A stretch of 64,000 nucleotides of DNA, from positions 7,152,086 through 7,216,085 of the forward strand of contig CM059198.1 of assembly GCA_030323885.1 (NCBI GenBank). The letters run 5' to 3'. Shown in pieces: positions 43,105 to 54,321 of this stretch. Source of the DNA: Branchipolynoe longqiensis. Lineage: Eukaryota > Annelida > Polychaeta > Phyllodocida > Polynoidae. The position numbers and the translations under genes are program-made. Positions within the stretch are counted from its first letter, which is position 1. Each line of letters begins with the position of its first letter. The notes beneath the pieces were generated by a model that did not search any database, was not told where the DNA came from, and saw nothing but the letters and a program-made list of their open reading frames with translations.

Positions 43105-43245
43105 AATGGTTTGGCCGAATGAGTTGAGCACCCGCCTCCTGTTTTGGTAGGTCATGGGAGTCAAACCCTGGTCGAGTCAATCCAATGACTTAACGATTTA
43201 TACTAATCGCTACCTAGCCTGGGGTTTGGCATTATTAGGGCATTA
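43105..43245 (+). mobile_element. SINE A/B head fragment
   Basis: TTTGGCCGAATGAGTTGAGC, AGTCAAACCCTGGTCG and the first part of the body, then a break at GGCATTATTA. Confidence 0.75.
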
Positions 43246-43330
43246 TTAACCATTTCAAATATAAACTACTTCAAACTGAAGTAAAGTGGGTTATGACGAC
43301 CAATCTAATATATTTATATGAAAATTATGA
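43246..43330 (-). mobile_element. TTAA MITE fragment
   Basis: CTACTTCAAACTGAAGTAAAG and CCAATCTAATATATTTAT match the family body. Termini missing. Confidence 0.65.
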
Positions 43331-43443
43331 CATACATTCAAAACAAGGCAAATTGAATAAAGTTGTTAATAATGCTACATTGGAGCTGCATAACAAAAGA
43401 TTCAATTCAAAGTGGATACTTTGTTTTAAAATACCCTGCTTAC

Positions 43444-43522
43444 CCCCCCTTGGCCTCCTCCGCTTCCATTCCGTGTATGCTCTGGTGTCTGTGATTTGAT
43501 AACTGTCACCATTCAGTAAGAA
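43444..43522 (-). CDS. Weak candidate exon
   Basis: On the minus strand TACTAAC (branch-point-like) lies shortly before ATGCAG|TTC. An open stretch reading SYQITDTRAYTEWKRRRPRG ends at GG|GTAAGC. The signals are good individually but the segment is only 79 bp, with no partner exon and no recognised domain. An ATG start at 43528 is also possible. Confidence 0.25.
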
Positions 43523-43612
43523 CTGCATGTTTAGTTAGTATACTCCAAGCCCAGGTGACAGTGATGTCACAACGCGTTTGGTTACCTCAGAATAGGCAGC
43601 AACACCAGAGGC

Positions 43613-43838
43613 CAGCAGTATAAAATCGTCAAGGAGAGGCCCAGACTTGAGGTCAGGAAACACTCTTTCTGTTTTTGAATGACAGATCCATGGAATCGTC
43701 TTCCAGACCAAGTGGTTGAAGCACTAACACTCGAAACATTTGAAAGAAGTCTGGATAGACATTGGAGAGGACACCCACAATTATATGACGTCACGGCTCT
43801 GTCCACCTCCATATGTATGCAAAAACAAAGTTATTTTT
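43613..43838 (+). pseudogene. LINE pol C-terminal stub (CR1/L2-like)
   Basis: Reads QYKIVKERPRLEVRKHSFCF, a TGA, then PWNRLPDQVVEALTLETFER and SLDRHW. RKxSF...NRLPxxVVxAxxLxxFxxxLDxHW is the usual C-terminal pattern. Confidence 0.75.
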
Positions 43839-44039
43839 TTTAGCATAACGAGCTGGCATTGGAAGCACAATATGGCCTAGATGAGCCAGAAGAGGATCTG
43901 CATGTTAATCTGTAAGTTAATAGGTTGAATTCATTAAATAAGGAATAAATTAGCATATTTTCTGTTAGTCACCGCGCGCTCTGTCCAGTTTGAAAGGCAC
44001 CGGACAACCAGTGGCATGTATTGCATTGTATTAACTATT

Positions 44040-44750
44040 GGACAATCAATGCTTTGTCACTGTCATCACAAGGCTGCATGGTCTCTGTCAATCATTGTCG
44101 ACTTCAGGCTGCAGAGTGCCTGTCAATCAATGTCAAATATAAGTTTGCGACAGCTGCCAATCAATATCTGCATTGCAGCTGTCAATCAGTGTTACCTCCA
44201 AGTTGGATGGCAAGCTTCATGAGAGTTGTAAATCAATGTCTTGCCAAGGCTCTGTTACAGCTGTCAATTAGTCTTATATCCAAGCTACATGACAATCCCA
44301 GGCTATGTTACAACTGCCAATCCGTGATCTATCCGAGCTGTATGAGAACTTGCATGACAGTTGCCAATCAATGTCCTACCCAGGCTATATTACAACTGTT
44401 AATTCGTGATACATCCGAGCTGTATGAGAAGTTTTATGACAGCTGCCAATCAATCTTTCACAGGCTATGCTACACCTGTCAATCCGTGATATATCCAAGC
44501 TATATGACACCTCTCCATCATTGATATATCCATATCACATGGATCATGTCAACTCGTCTCATCTCCAAACTTCACATCCTGTCTGACAGTGTTATCTGCA
44601 GTCTAACACATGCGAATATGTGTCCAGTCCAAGCTGCACACCAACAGTCAATCAGTATCATCTGCACAACGCAGATCCATCAGCTTTATCTGCGGGCTAC
44701 TTGGCTCCTGTCATTCAGTGTTAGATATATTCAGGATTAACACCTGTCAA
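44040..44750. repeat. Degenerate minisatellite (CTGTCAATCA units)
   Basis: About a dozen diverged units of 50-60 bp built on CTGYCAATC...ATATCCRAGCTRYATGA. The open frame over it carries this periodic composition and is not a gene. Confidence 0.7.
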
Positions 44751-44920
44751 TCCAGACTATGTAATGACATTCCTGGAGCTCGGCAAGTCCCAGAGGGCAG
44801 TGGAGAACAGGGAAAACTGGAGGAAACTGGTTGCAACGTTATCTGTGGGGCCCCGATGACCCTCGCGGTTAAGCGAGTGATGATGATGACAATGATGGTG
44901 ATGATGAATGATAGTCCATG
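44751..44920 (+). pseudogene. LINE pol C-terminal stub with GAT tail
   Basis: GKSQRAVENRENWRKLVATL then, after a one-base shift, CGAPMTLAVKR, ending in (GATGAT)n. This resembles the C-terminus of RTE/L1-like polymerases with trinucleotide tails. It sits between two blocks of related minisatellite. Confidence 0.65.
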
Positions 44921-45029
44921 TTATAGCCATGCGTTATTATCCTTGCCAAGCATTGTTATTCATATCAAGGCTAGATGATGATGTTAATCAGGTTTATTTC
45001 TATACTGCAAAGCGAATCTGTCTACCACA

Positions 45030-46200
45030 ATAATGTATCAGACAGACTCAATCAATATTGTATGCAGTCGATATGATGTGCATTTCAGTGAAAGTCAGTC
45101 CAGTTCTATCCTACTTATCAATCAACTGCAGCTAGGGTGCATATTACCTGTCAATCAGTGCTACTTTCAGATTATCTATTGCATAGCCTTAAATCCAGAT
45201 TCCACGGTGGATTACAACCGTCAATAAGGCTTTGAAATACCTGTCACTCAATGCTAACTTCATATTGCATAATACCTTTCCAGCAGTGGTATCTCCAGAT
45301 TTCATAATGTCTTTAGTTTAAGTCAGTGCTATATCTGAGCTATAATAATCCTTTCAAATCATTGTCAATGCCTGTACGTCAATGCTATATCGATAGTACA
45401 ATAATCCTTTCAAATCATTGCCAATGCCTTTATGTCAATGCTATATCCATAGTGCAATAATCCTTTCCAATCATTGCCAATCCTTTCACATCAGTCCTAT
45501 ATCTGTAGTACAATATAATACAATAATCCCTTCCACTCATTGCCAATACCTTCACGTCAGTGCTATATATGTAGTATAATATAGTACAATAATCCCTTCA
45601 AATCACTTTCAATGCCTATTTGTCAGTGCTATATCTATTGTATAATAATCCCTTCAAATCACTTCCGATGCCTATATGTCAGTGCTATATCCGTTGCATA
45701 ATAATTCCTTCAAATCACTTCCAATGCCTATTTGTCAGTGCTATGTATATTGTATAATAATCCCTTCAAATCACGTCCAATGCCTATATATCAGTCCTAT
45801 ATTCGTTGCATAATAATTACTTCAAATCAGGTCCAATGCATATGTGTCAGTGCTGTATCTATTGTATCATAATTCCTTCAAATCATTTCCAATGCCTATT
45901 TATGTCAGTGCTATATCCGTTGTATAATAAATCCCTTCAAATCATTGCCTTCTTCAGAATGTACAATATTTTTAAATTAGTGTTATATCCAGACTGCATT
46001 ATCCTATAATTCCAAGTCTTGCTTTTTGTTCAAATCAGTGGCAATTCCCAGACTGCATAATGCCTTTAAATTTGTACCATCTCCATGACTACACAGCACA
46101 CACTTTGATCCGGTTTTCGCCAAAGTAAACAACACCTCCAAAGCAGTTTTATCTCTAGAGTGATCAATGCCTTTAATCCAGTCTTATCTTCCTTGAGTGC
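45030..46200. repeat. 56-bp minisatellite
   Basis: Units of AATCCCTTCAAATCACTTCC...GTCAGTGCTATATC, clearest at 45340-45950 (AATCCCTTCAAATC at 45647, AATTCCTTCAAATC at 45703). Diverges toward both ends. Confidence 0.8.
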
Positions 46201-46499
46201 CTCCAACGTCACTGTTAATCCAAACACTACATGGTATTTACATCCAGAGTAGGAGAGCTCCTCCAGCGCTCATTACAGCAGCTCTCTGCGCATGCGTGGC
46301 GTGTCGAGCAGCCCACCCAGCGTTCCCCAGCATCTTATCTCACTCAGCCACCATGGAACTGCTTCCGGTATTTGAGGGCCTCTTTACCAAGACTGAGGTT
46401 CTCCTGGTCCCCCTGAAGTGCTCTCAGCTTGACCGACTTTTACTGGTGCCCTAGGCGATCATTTAATGCGAGTTCCTTTGAAGGCGAATTCCTCCTCAT
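46201..46499. other. GC-richer stretch, nothing recognised
   Basis: Overlapping short frames (46197-46454, 46231-46416) show no domain. GCAGCTCTCTGCGCATGCGTGG is the only notable phrase. Confidence 0.3.
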
Positions 46500-47055
46500 C
46501 GAACCTCCATCTCCAAAACAAGATGGCTGTGTGGGTGGGAGTGCGTCCACTTCTGGTTAGAGCAATCTCCAACTGAGTCCAGCTAAAGACTTGCAACATT
46601 GATACTTGCCACCAACTAATGCCTCCTCACCGAAACCCATCTCCAAAACAAGATGGCCGACTGGGTAGGAGGGCATCCATTTCTGGTTAGAACAATGTCC
46701 AACTGAGTCTAGTCAAAGACTTACAACATTTATACTTGCTGCTAACTAATGCCTCCTCATTGAGCCCCATCTCCAAACAAGATGGCCGACTGTGTAGGAT
46801 GTCCACTTCCGGTTAGAACAATGTCCGACTGAGTCTAGCCATAGACTTACAAAATTGATACTTGTCGCTAACTTTCCTCGGAGAATGCAAGGACTGGATG
46901 GGTCAGGACTAGGATTATTTGACTGAGTAGGATATTGTGGTTATGGTGCCAACATCATGGTCCCTTATTGGATAGCACTATAATCCCACCCGCCGTGATC
47001 GTACACTGTTGCAAGTCAGTACCGATCCTAATATGGCATCAGCTGTTGATGTGTC
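46500..47055 (+). mobile_element. SINE A with a tandemly repeated head region
   Basis: Three ~115-bp units (ATCTCCAAAACAAGATGGC...AACTGAGTC...GACTTACAACATTGATACTTG) precede one ordinary SINE A body and tail (46870-47055). Confidence 0.75.
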
Positions 47056-47776
47056 AATCAACCAAACAAACATTTCTGTCGCCTTAATAATATTACTAGC
47101 CACGTGTTAGATAAAACTTACTTCGGAGTCAGGTGTCAGGGTCAAAGTTGCTTCCAAATTCCAGGTTTTTAGTTTTTTTTCTTCAAATTTGTATTCCAGT
47201 TGAATAACATCTTTTTTCAGCACCGAGGCGCTGGTCTTCCGGCCTTAACAATTATAGTGCATATGAACTATTTATGGATGAGACGATGCGATGGTATGAA
47301 CAATTTAGACAGTAGTAGGTTAAAATGAGGCATTACAAATATAGTGGGGATCTTATTTTGCACATGGAGACTGGAGAATAGCCATTTACCTTTAGACTAT
47401 ATCAGTGATTTGATGATCATACCTGTGAGGAGATATTAATATAATGGGCATGACTTGCTGATACAGGTAGTCATGGATTTTCGATTATGCAAATAATGTT
47501 TGCACGAATCATTTAAATTGTCTTGGGCCAACTATAGCTTTGTCAGTAGTATATGTTTTATTGGTTTAATCAGGTGTTATAGGCTGGTGGGTATACTTTG
47601 GTAGTTGTTATTTCTTTTACTCTTTTTACTCTTTTGGTTACATCTAGGTATATCAACATTCAGCATTGCCATGGTAATAACAAGCAATAATCCATGGCCA
47701 TAGTGCTTGTGACATTTCTTAAATTACACTGCCCTCTGGAATGTCATAGCGATGAATTCAACTCTGTTCCTTTCTT
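47056..47776. other. Intergenic stretch
   Basis: Contains a reverse copy of the GGAAGACCAG motif at 47207-47250 (CACCGAGGCGCTGGTCTTCC). Otherwise nothing recognised. Confidence 0.4.
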
Positions 47777-47842
47777 TTGTTTGTTTGTTTAGTGACCGCC
47801 CAGCACAAAAAGTAAACATCGGCTATTGGGGGTGATAAACTC
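47777..47842 (+). repeat. Dispersed repeat F, copy 1
   Basis: GTTTGTTTGTTTAGTGACCG, CAGCACAAAAAGTAAACATC and GGCTATTGGGGG match 56703-56775. Confidence 0.65.
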
Positions 47843-48239
47843 TGTTCCAGCAATTCTTCTACATCAAATATGACAATACAATCATATCAACCCTACGGAA
47901 TTCACCAAGGTCAACCTGATCAAAGATAAACAATGTTATGACTATCTTTCAAGGTCACTATAGTAGGAAGCCAATAATGATGTACATATCTTTCAACGAC
48001 AGCATGGTGATGGTTAAATACTGCTATGACGTCAGCTATGACGTCATTAGTGTTCGCCTACATCTACCTAGAAGTCAAGAAATGTGTGCAGATCGCGGAA
48101 TGTCCGAGCTGGACGATGTAGAACAACAACTTCTCCCTCTCTCGTTCTCTCCAATCCATGCTCTCCACCCCTCTCTATTCTCCTGGTCGGTATCCTCTCC
48201 ATTTTCTCCATTTTACATTTTCTGATGTCCTACTTGCCC
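47843..48239. other. Intergenic stretch, nothing recognised
   Basis: The frame at 47938-48225 has ordinary composition but no domain or splice context I can support. Confidence 0.3.
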
Positions 48240-48735
48240 CTGACACCCAGCGAGTAACAAGAGCTCTCTATCTCAACCAATTACAAGAGCTCATTCACTT
48301 AGCCAATCACAAGAGCTCTCTCTATTGACCAATCACAAGAGCTCTCTCTATTAACTAATCACAATAGCTCTCTCTATTAACTAATCACATGAACTCTCTC
48401 TATTAAATAATCACATGAGCTCTCTATTAACTAATCACAAGAACTCTCTCTACAACCAATCACAAGAGCTATATCTCTACAAACCACTCACAAGAAGTCT
48501 CTCTATCAACAAATCACAAGAGCTCTTTCTACCAACAAATCACAAGAGCTCTCTATATTAACCAGTCAGAAGAGTTCTCTCTCTATTAACCAACCATACA
48601 AAGCTCTCTCTGTATTAACTATTCACAAGAACTTTCCCTACGAACCAATCACAAGAACTCACTCTATTAACCAATCATAAGAGATATCTCTCTATTAACC
48701 AACCACAAGACCTCTCACTATCTCTCTCTACCGAC
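48240..48735. repeat. 27-bp tandem repeat with CCAAT and GAGCTC
   Basis: About 17 units of AACCAATCACAAGAGCTCTC + TCTATTA, diverging at the ends. Confidence 0.88.
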
Positions 48736-48832
48736 CAATCCCACTTCCTTCCACTTTCCCTTCCAAAATTGTGTAGGGATTCATTGATGGCAGACATTTT
48801 TAATTATGCCATGGTGGGTTTGTTTGTTGGTG

Positions 48833-49154
48833 CCAAAACCACATCACTTATCTATATTTGATCCTAAATATCATATTTGGAAACTGGTGCATTTATTAAG
48901 CATTTGTTACCACATAGGTGGGTGCATTAACTAAGTCAATTTACTAGAACCTGTTACTACTGAAGCTTATGGTGTCTGAATTATGACGTACTTGCCAACA
49001 TTAATTTGGCATGTTTCCACACAAAATATCTCCAAAGTTAGCCATTTAAAAAGAAAGGTTGCTTCAAACTAAAGTAACGTAGATTATAGCGATCGATCTA
49101 ATGTAGTTATCTCAGAAAATGGTCGAAACTCAAAACCATCGGGGCTATGCAACT
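48833..49154 (-). mobile_element. TTAA MITE copy
   Basis: GGTGCATTTATTAAGCATTTG, GAACCTGTTACTACTGAAGC and the TIR CATCGGGGCTATGCAACT. The left TIR is degraded. Confidence 0.8.
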
Positions 49155-49426
49155 ATAAATGAATGTTCGACTGTCGACATGCATGTAGACAGTAGCTGCA
49201 TCGACATTTGAGACTAATGATTGCCAGTCGCGAACCGACGCTGATATATGTATTGGTTTTGGGCTTCAAGTCATCATAAGCACAGGACATAGACGATGTA
49301 ATAGTAGATGGAGAGAACTCCTATTGAGATCAGAGTGCGGATTAAGGCTATCGAAGTCATTGTGGCGATGTGTGTGACGTCACTGAGGGATTACAATAAA
49401 TTAAGCACACATAATCCAATGAAATT

Positions 49427-49690
49427 CTTATTTTAAACCAGAGCGTTTGGTTAATTTTTATCTTACTTAGATACTGGTACACTTATTGAACATTTATTGC
49501 CACCCAGAAATAATGTTATATTAATTTATTAGAAGCTGTCCCTGCTGCAGATTTATAGTGTCCAGGATTTTTGTGTGCACACCAAATCGATCTTGCGGGC
49601 TTGCACTTCAAATTACTCCAAATGTAGTCATTAGCAAGAAAAGCGACTACCAGCTAAAGTAAAATAAATTCCTAAAGTTCAGAAAAATAT
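49427..49690 (-). mobile_element. TTAA MITE, old divergent copy
   Basis: TTACTTAGATACTGGTACAC and GCACTTCAAATTACTCCAAA identify it. No TIR remains. Confidence 0.65.
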
Positions 49691-49717
49691 ATTTACGTGT
49701 CTACTGATGCAGTTGCT

Positions 49718-49920
49718 CTGCGTCAGGTGGCGGAATGCTAGCCAGTAGGCAGGGCCCTGTGTGAACTGCCTTTACTGTGTCCGGCTAGTGGCTCCCCTTA
49801 TCATGAGAGGTTTCCTGCGACCTGGCTAGTCAGGGGGCGGGTCACTTGGTCTTGTGATGCCATGATGGGTGGACAGGAAGAATAAACAGTGGAAGCGTAC
49901 ATTCCTGTCTTTGTCATTAT
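49718..49920 (+). repeat. Dispersed repeat G, copy 2
   Basis: Inverse of 585-690, with GAGAGGTTTCCTGCGACCTG and TTGTGATGCCATGATGGGTG. No tRNA-like boxes seen. Confidence 0.6.
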
Positions 49921-50074
49921 TACGTCAACAGTATTCAACTCGAGAGACCAGGGAGGAACCGGCCATACGCGGTGGCCTAATACACTGGTACTCTGTCACA
50001 TATATATATATGAAGTGGGCGAGACTATATATATATCATAGAGTAAGGGGCAATGGCAATCAGATCGCTCCAAT

Positions 50075-50115
50075 GGCTGGAAGACCAGTGCCTCGGCGCT
50101 GACAAATATGTATTC
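50075..50115 (+). repeat. GGAAGACCAG motif, copy 3
   Basis: GGCTGGAAGACCAGTGCCTC then GGCGCTGACAAATATGTATTCAG; CAGTGCC/GGCGCTG can pair. Confidence 0.6.
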
Positions 50116-50289
50116 AGTCTAGTATCAATAGAAATCTAATACAGAATAGGAGCCTGATTTATATTCACCTAATGCACAATATATCACTTATATTTAGATA
50201 CAGTGTTCACTTAACCGGAAGTAGTAGGCAATTAACCTTCTTCCGCTTGTCAAAAACGCCACGTAGCGTCCTTCAGACCCACAAATCTC

Positions 50290-50445
50290 AGATCAATGCC
50301 TTCCTCCTGCTCCTGCTCCTACTCCTCCTGCTCCTCCTGCTCCTTCCTCCTGCTCCTGCTCCTCCTGCTCCTGCTCCTCCTGCTCCTGCTCCTCCTGCTC
50401 CTTCCTCCTGCTCCTGCTCCTCCTGCTCCTTCCTCCTGTTGCCAG
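50290..50445. repeat. CTCCTG microsatellite
   Basis: (CTCCTGCTC)n about 155 bp. Leu/Pro/Ser frames and the Glu/Arg frame opposite are artefacts. Confidence 0.95.
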
Positions 50446-50777
50446 AATACACATCTACGTTTACACAGTCCACTCGGGGTATACGTTCTGCTCTCTGCTC
50501 CCGTGACTGTTAACCAACTCACTTCCTTATCTCCTCCGCTCGCCGCGAGCAACTCGAACAACCTAACTGAGCAACTCACTGAACACCCGGTGTGAGTCAC
50601 GTTGGGGTATAAGAAATGCCTCAATTGGCTTCTCCTGTGACACGTGACCATCTGACTGCGCGCTGCGCATGCGTGTGGATATGCTACTGAAGACAGACAT
50701 GTGGCAGTCTGCAGGGGGAGTAGCCAACGTTATCTGGTAGCTAAATATTCCTCCCTTCTGCTTTCTCCTCCCTGTCC
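50446..50777. other. Short stretch, nothing recognised
   Basis: No repeat family or exon signature recognised. Confidence 0.3.
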
Positions 50778-50779
50778 TG

Positions 50780-50815
50780 ATATGATCATAGATGTTGCCA
50801 GGACGTAAAACCACA
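50780..50815 (+). mobile_element. SINE A 3' tail fragment
   Basis: CCTGATATGATCATAGATG and TTGCCAGGACGTAAAACC only. Confidence 0.7.
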
Positions 50816-50824
50816 ACAGGCAAC

Positions 50825-51125
50825 ATTGTTATCCTCCTCTTCCTTCTCCTCCTTTTCCTCCTCCCTCTCCCTTCTGCCCTCCCTTCTCCTCCTCCTCTCC
50901 CTCCTCCTCCAACCCTCCTCTCACCTCCTCCTCCTTCCCCTCTTCCTCATCCTCTCTCCTCCTACTTTCCCTCCTCCTCCTTCTGCTCCTCTCTCCTCCT
51001 TCTCCTCTGCCTCCCTCCTCCTCCCGCTACTCCTCCTCCGCCCCTCCCCCTTGTCCTCCCCCTCCTCCTCTCCTCCCTCCTCCCACTTCACCACCTACTA
51101 CCTCTCCTCCTCCTTCTCCTCGTCT
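50825..51125. repeat. CTCCTCCTT polypyrimidine tract
   Basis: About 300 bp, almost pure pyrimidine on this strand. Confidence 0.95.
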
Positions 51126-51414
51126 CGGGAACTATCGGTGTGTGTAGGTGCGTGACGTCACGCTAATTAGGTCACGTGGGTGAGTTGCTGCTGTTGCTGC
51201 GTGTCCAGCTAATGATGTCTTGTGAGTGTGTATGTGTGTATGTGTGTATGTGTGTATTTGTGTGTGGGGGGAGGGGGGTGGGTGATGAGCGGGTTGAGTG
51301 CAGCTGAGACTACACATCTGCTACAACCGGAAGTTTGAATTAACTGCTCCGACCGGAAATCTGAACTGAACGACTCCAAAGCCGGCGTGTACCTGGGGAT
51401 AAGGCCATGCCAGG
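51126..51414. other. Short stretch with TGTGTA repeat
   Basis: GTGTGTATG repeats at 51225-51265. Otherwise nothing recognised. Confidence 0.4.
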
Positions 51415-52015
51415 CCGCCTGAGGGGGCGGGGGTAGCCGGTGAGGGGGTGGGGTTAGCCGGTGAAGGGGGCGGGGTTAGTTGGTGAGAGGGGGTGTGGTA
51501 GCAGGTGAGGGGGCGGGGTTAGCCGGGAAGGGGCGGGGTTAGTTGGTGAGAGGGGGGTGTGGTTAGCAGGTGAGGGGGTGGGGTTAGCCGTGAAGGGGCG
51601 GGTTAGTTGGTGAGAGGGGGTGTGGTTAGCAGGTGAGGGGGCGGGGTTAGCCGGTGAGGGGGGCAGGGTAAACAGTGAGGGGGGCGGGGTAGCCGGTGAC
51701 GGGGGAATAGCCGGTGAAGGGGGGCGGGGTTAGCCGGTGAGGGGGGGAGGGGTAGACAGTGAGGGGGGCGGGGGTAGCCGGTGACGGGGAATAGCCGGTG
51801 AAGGGGGGGGGGGGGGGGGCGGGGTTAGCCGGTGAGGGGGTGGGGTTAGCTAGTGAGGGGGTGGGGTTAGCCGGTGATGGGGGCGGGGTTAGTTGGTGAG
51901 AGGGGGTGTGGTTAGCAGGTGAGGGGACGGGGTTAGCCGGGGAGGGGGGCGCAGTTAGACGGTGAGGGGCCGGGGGTTAGGTGGTGAGGGGGCGGGGTTA
52001 GCGAGTGATGGGGAC
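51415..52015. repeat. G-rich tandem array (GGGGCGGGGTTAGCCGGTGA units)
   Basis: More than twenty units of 20-30 bp with runs of 4-6 G separated by TTAGCCGGTGA. Strong G-quadruplex potential on the plus strand. Confidence 0.9.
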
Positions 52016-52149
52016 GGGAGTATGAACATCACGTGGGTGGCAGGTGGTATGTGCGGGTGGGTGGTGGTGGTGGGGGTGGGTGGCTGGCGCGGGGGTATCG
52101 GTGTGTGGTCTTGGTTGGAGGGAAGACGATTCATTGATCATTCGCTAAG

Positions 52150-52365
52150 ACTGGTTGGTTGGTTGTTGGAGTATTACATCCTGGCAACATCTAAGGTCAT
52201 ATCAGGACGGGTACTGACTTGTGACAGTGCACACTCATGTCGACTTCATAGTGCATCCCCAATGGGAGACCAGGCCACCAGCACCATGACCTGATATCCC
52301 ACTCAGTCACGTTATCCTGACACCGAGTCAACCAATCCCTGCTCTATCATAGTAATGCTGAATGT
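52150..52365 (-). mobile_element. SINE A, headless
   Basis: GGTTGTTGGAGTATTACATCC to CTATCATAGTAATGCTGAATG. Confidence 0.82.
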
Positions 52366-52419
52366 CATTTGCTAAGAGCCTTTGTGAATATAATTGAAAT
52401 TATTGTGCCGTTGGAGTTG

Positions 52420-52655
52420 TGGGTATGTGGGTATGTGGGTGTGTGAGTACGTGGGTATGTGGGTGTGGGTTTGTGGGTATGTGTGTAGGTATGTGGGTGT
52501 GTGTGGGTATGTGGGTGTGTGGGTATGTTGGTGTGTGTGGGTATGTGGGTGTGTGGGTGTGTGGGTACGTGGGTATGGGTTTGTGGGTATGTGTGTGTGT
52601 AGGTATGTGGGTGTGTGTGGGTATGTGGGTGTGTGGGTATGTTGGTGTGTGTGGG
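52420..52655. repeat. GTGGGTATGTGG minisatellite
   Basis: Short-period array of GTGGGTAT and GTGGGTGTGT blocks in a higher-order pattern (about 105 bp). Confidence 0.9.
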
Positions 52656-52844
52656 GGGTGAGGTGCCATAGATTAGAGTGGGATGGTATGAATGATATAA
52701 ATATTGCGCGTGTATATGGGGGTTAGTTGTGGAGGGGTGGGGAGGGGTGGAGGGGCGGGGAAGCAAAATGATTGCTAGCTAAATGGTATTTACTCAAATA
52801 TGATTGTGCGTCGGAGGTCGGGGTGGGAGTAGGGGTGAAATGTA

Positions 52845-53128
52845 GCTCAGGCGGTAGAGTGTCAACCTGTGAAGGTGTCCATCATCCTATCGATCCTGCT
52901 CGGTGCATCCATTTGCAGTTTGGGCTATTTTCCGTTCCAACCAATGGTCCAGAACTGGTTGATCAAAGGCTGTGGTATGTGCTGTCCTGTCGGCTTATCG
53001 GAAAGAGTAGCCTATGTGGCGGCACAGGGTTTCCTTCAAAGAAATATGTCCGAATGACCATATGTTTGAAGTCCAATAGCCGATGATAAAAATTGATGTA
53101 CTCTGGAGGTGTCGTTAAATAAAACAAA
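52845..53128 (+). mobile_element. SINE D, near full length
   Basis: Head TGTAGCTCAGGCGGTAGAGTG is a clear tRNA A box and TATCGATCCTGC a degraded B box. Body through GGAAAGAGTAGCCTATGTGG and the tail CGTTAAATAAAACAAACTTT. Confidence 0.88.
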
Positions 53129-53370
53129 CTTTTGGTAGGGGGGGGGGGAGTAGGGGGGTGGAGGCTAGGGGCGGGACGTTGGGTGCGATGTGTGGGAGTG
53201 ATTTGGGAAACACGAGGGTGTTTGTGTTTATTGTTGGGTAGGAGTAGGTGTGGGGGTTGGGGTGGGGAATGGGTTGGGGTGGGGAATGGGGTGGGGTGGG
53301 GGAGGTCAAACTCCCGAAGGTAGTTAGCAGCAAAATGATTCAGTAATTTTGGCGAAGTGGATTTTTTGTT
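53129..53370. other. G-rich stretch
   Basis: GGGGTGGGG-type repeats at 53250-53305. No gene. Confidence 0.5.
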
Positions 53371-53447
53371 GTTGTTGGTCCATTAGTTGTTTAAGCAGGG
53401 GAAATTTCAGTCATAGACGACTGGTCTTCCTCATTCCACTGCTGTTA
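53371..53447 (-). mobile_element. SINE B 3' fragment
   Basis: GTCCATTAGTTGTTTAAGCAG and GACGACTGGTCTTCCTCATTCC only. Confidence 0.75.
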
Positions 53448-53615
53448 TAATAATAAATGAATAATGACTGTCTAATACAAAAGGAGCAGTACAAGAACCC
53501 TACATTAGATCCAGGTGTACCCCACGTTAGCTAACTGTGGCGTTGGGAGATGCTACAGCCTCCGGTTGTATTTCTATCTGATTTAGAGATTGTTCAAGTT
53601 AATTTCAATGACTTG

Positions 53616-54009
53616 AACCTGCACAGCCCGATCAAAATTTATAAACTAAAACATTGACCTAGATTTGATTCTACATACCTATCTTAAATAGTTATTCAAT
53701 TAGTAAGCATTTGTTTCTACACAGAAGGGAATACCAAGTCTATTTACTAGAACCTGTAACTACAAAATCCTATGGTGTCAGATCTTTGGCATGGTTGCCA
53801 ACATTAATTTGGCCTGTTTGCACTAGAACCTGTTACTACAGAATCCTATGGTATCAGATCTTTGGCATGATTTGCACTTTAAATAGCTCTAAAGTTAGCC
53901 ATTCATAATAAAAGTTACTTCAATCGTAATTAAGATAGATTATAATAATTCACCTTACATATTTATCTCAGAAAATGACAAGACTCAAAAACCATGGGAC
54001 TATACACAT
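53616..54009 (-). mobile_element. TTAA MITE, with internal duplication
   Basis: The segment AGAACCTGT...ACTACA.AATCCTATGG...TTTGGCATG occurs twice in a row (about 80 bp period). Shares its right TTAA (54010-54013) with the next copy. Confidence 0.8.
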
Positions 54010-54013
54010 TTAA

Positions 54014-54321
54014 AGTTACAGAGTCCGATGGTTTTGAATTGTTGTCATTCTATTTAGATAAATATATTAGGTTAGTCATTATAATTGATCTTATTTTAAT
54101 TTGAAGTAACTTTTATTTTAAATGGCTACCCATGCAGATATTTGAGGTGAAAACAGGCCAAATCTATGTAAGTGCATTGGATTTGAAAACTTGATAATTT
54201 CCTCGGACTATATAAGTTTGATAACTGCACAAATATTTAAGTTGAATACGTAACATCAAAATCTAGGTCAATGCTTTGGTCTTGAAAATGTGATGCTTTC
54301 AGTATAAGTTTCACCGCAGCT
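54014..54321 (+). mobile_element. TTAA MITE, opposite orientation, with an internal second end
   Basis: Starts AGTTACAGAGTCCGATGG after TTAA 54010-54013 and ends GCAGCT before TTAA 54322-54325. An internal CGGACTATATAAGTTTGATAA near 54204 looks like a second 3' terminus followed by renewed 3'-half sequence. Confidence 0.75.

Noticed and set aside
46197..46454. 85-codon frame ending LLLVP
   Set aside because: No homology recognised and it overlaps another open frame; chance is likelier.
48240..48735. Regular repeat considered as a CRISPR array
   Set aside because: Units are contiguous without distinct spacers and the setting is a eukaryotic genome.
50172..51166. Leu/Pro-rich frames resembling signal peptides or membrane segments
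   Set aside because: CTCCTG and CTCCTT repeats.
51415..52015. Interstitial telomere array
   Set aside because: Units are 20-30 bp with GGGGTTAGCC, not tandem TTAGGG.
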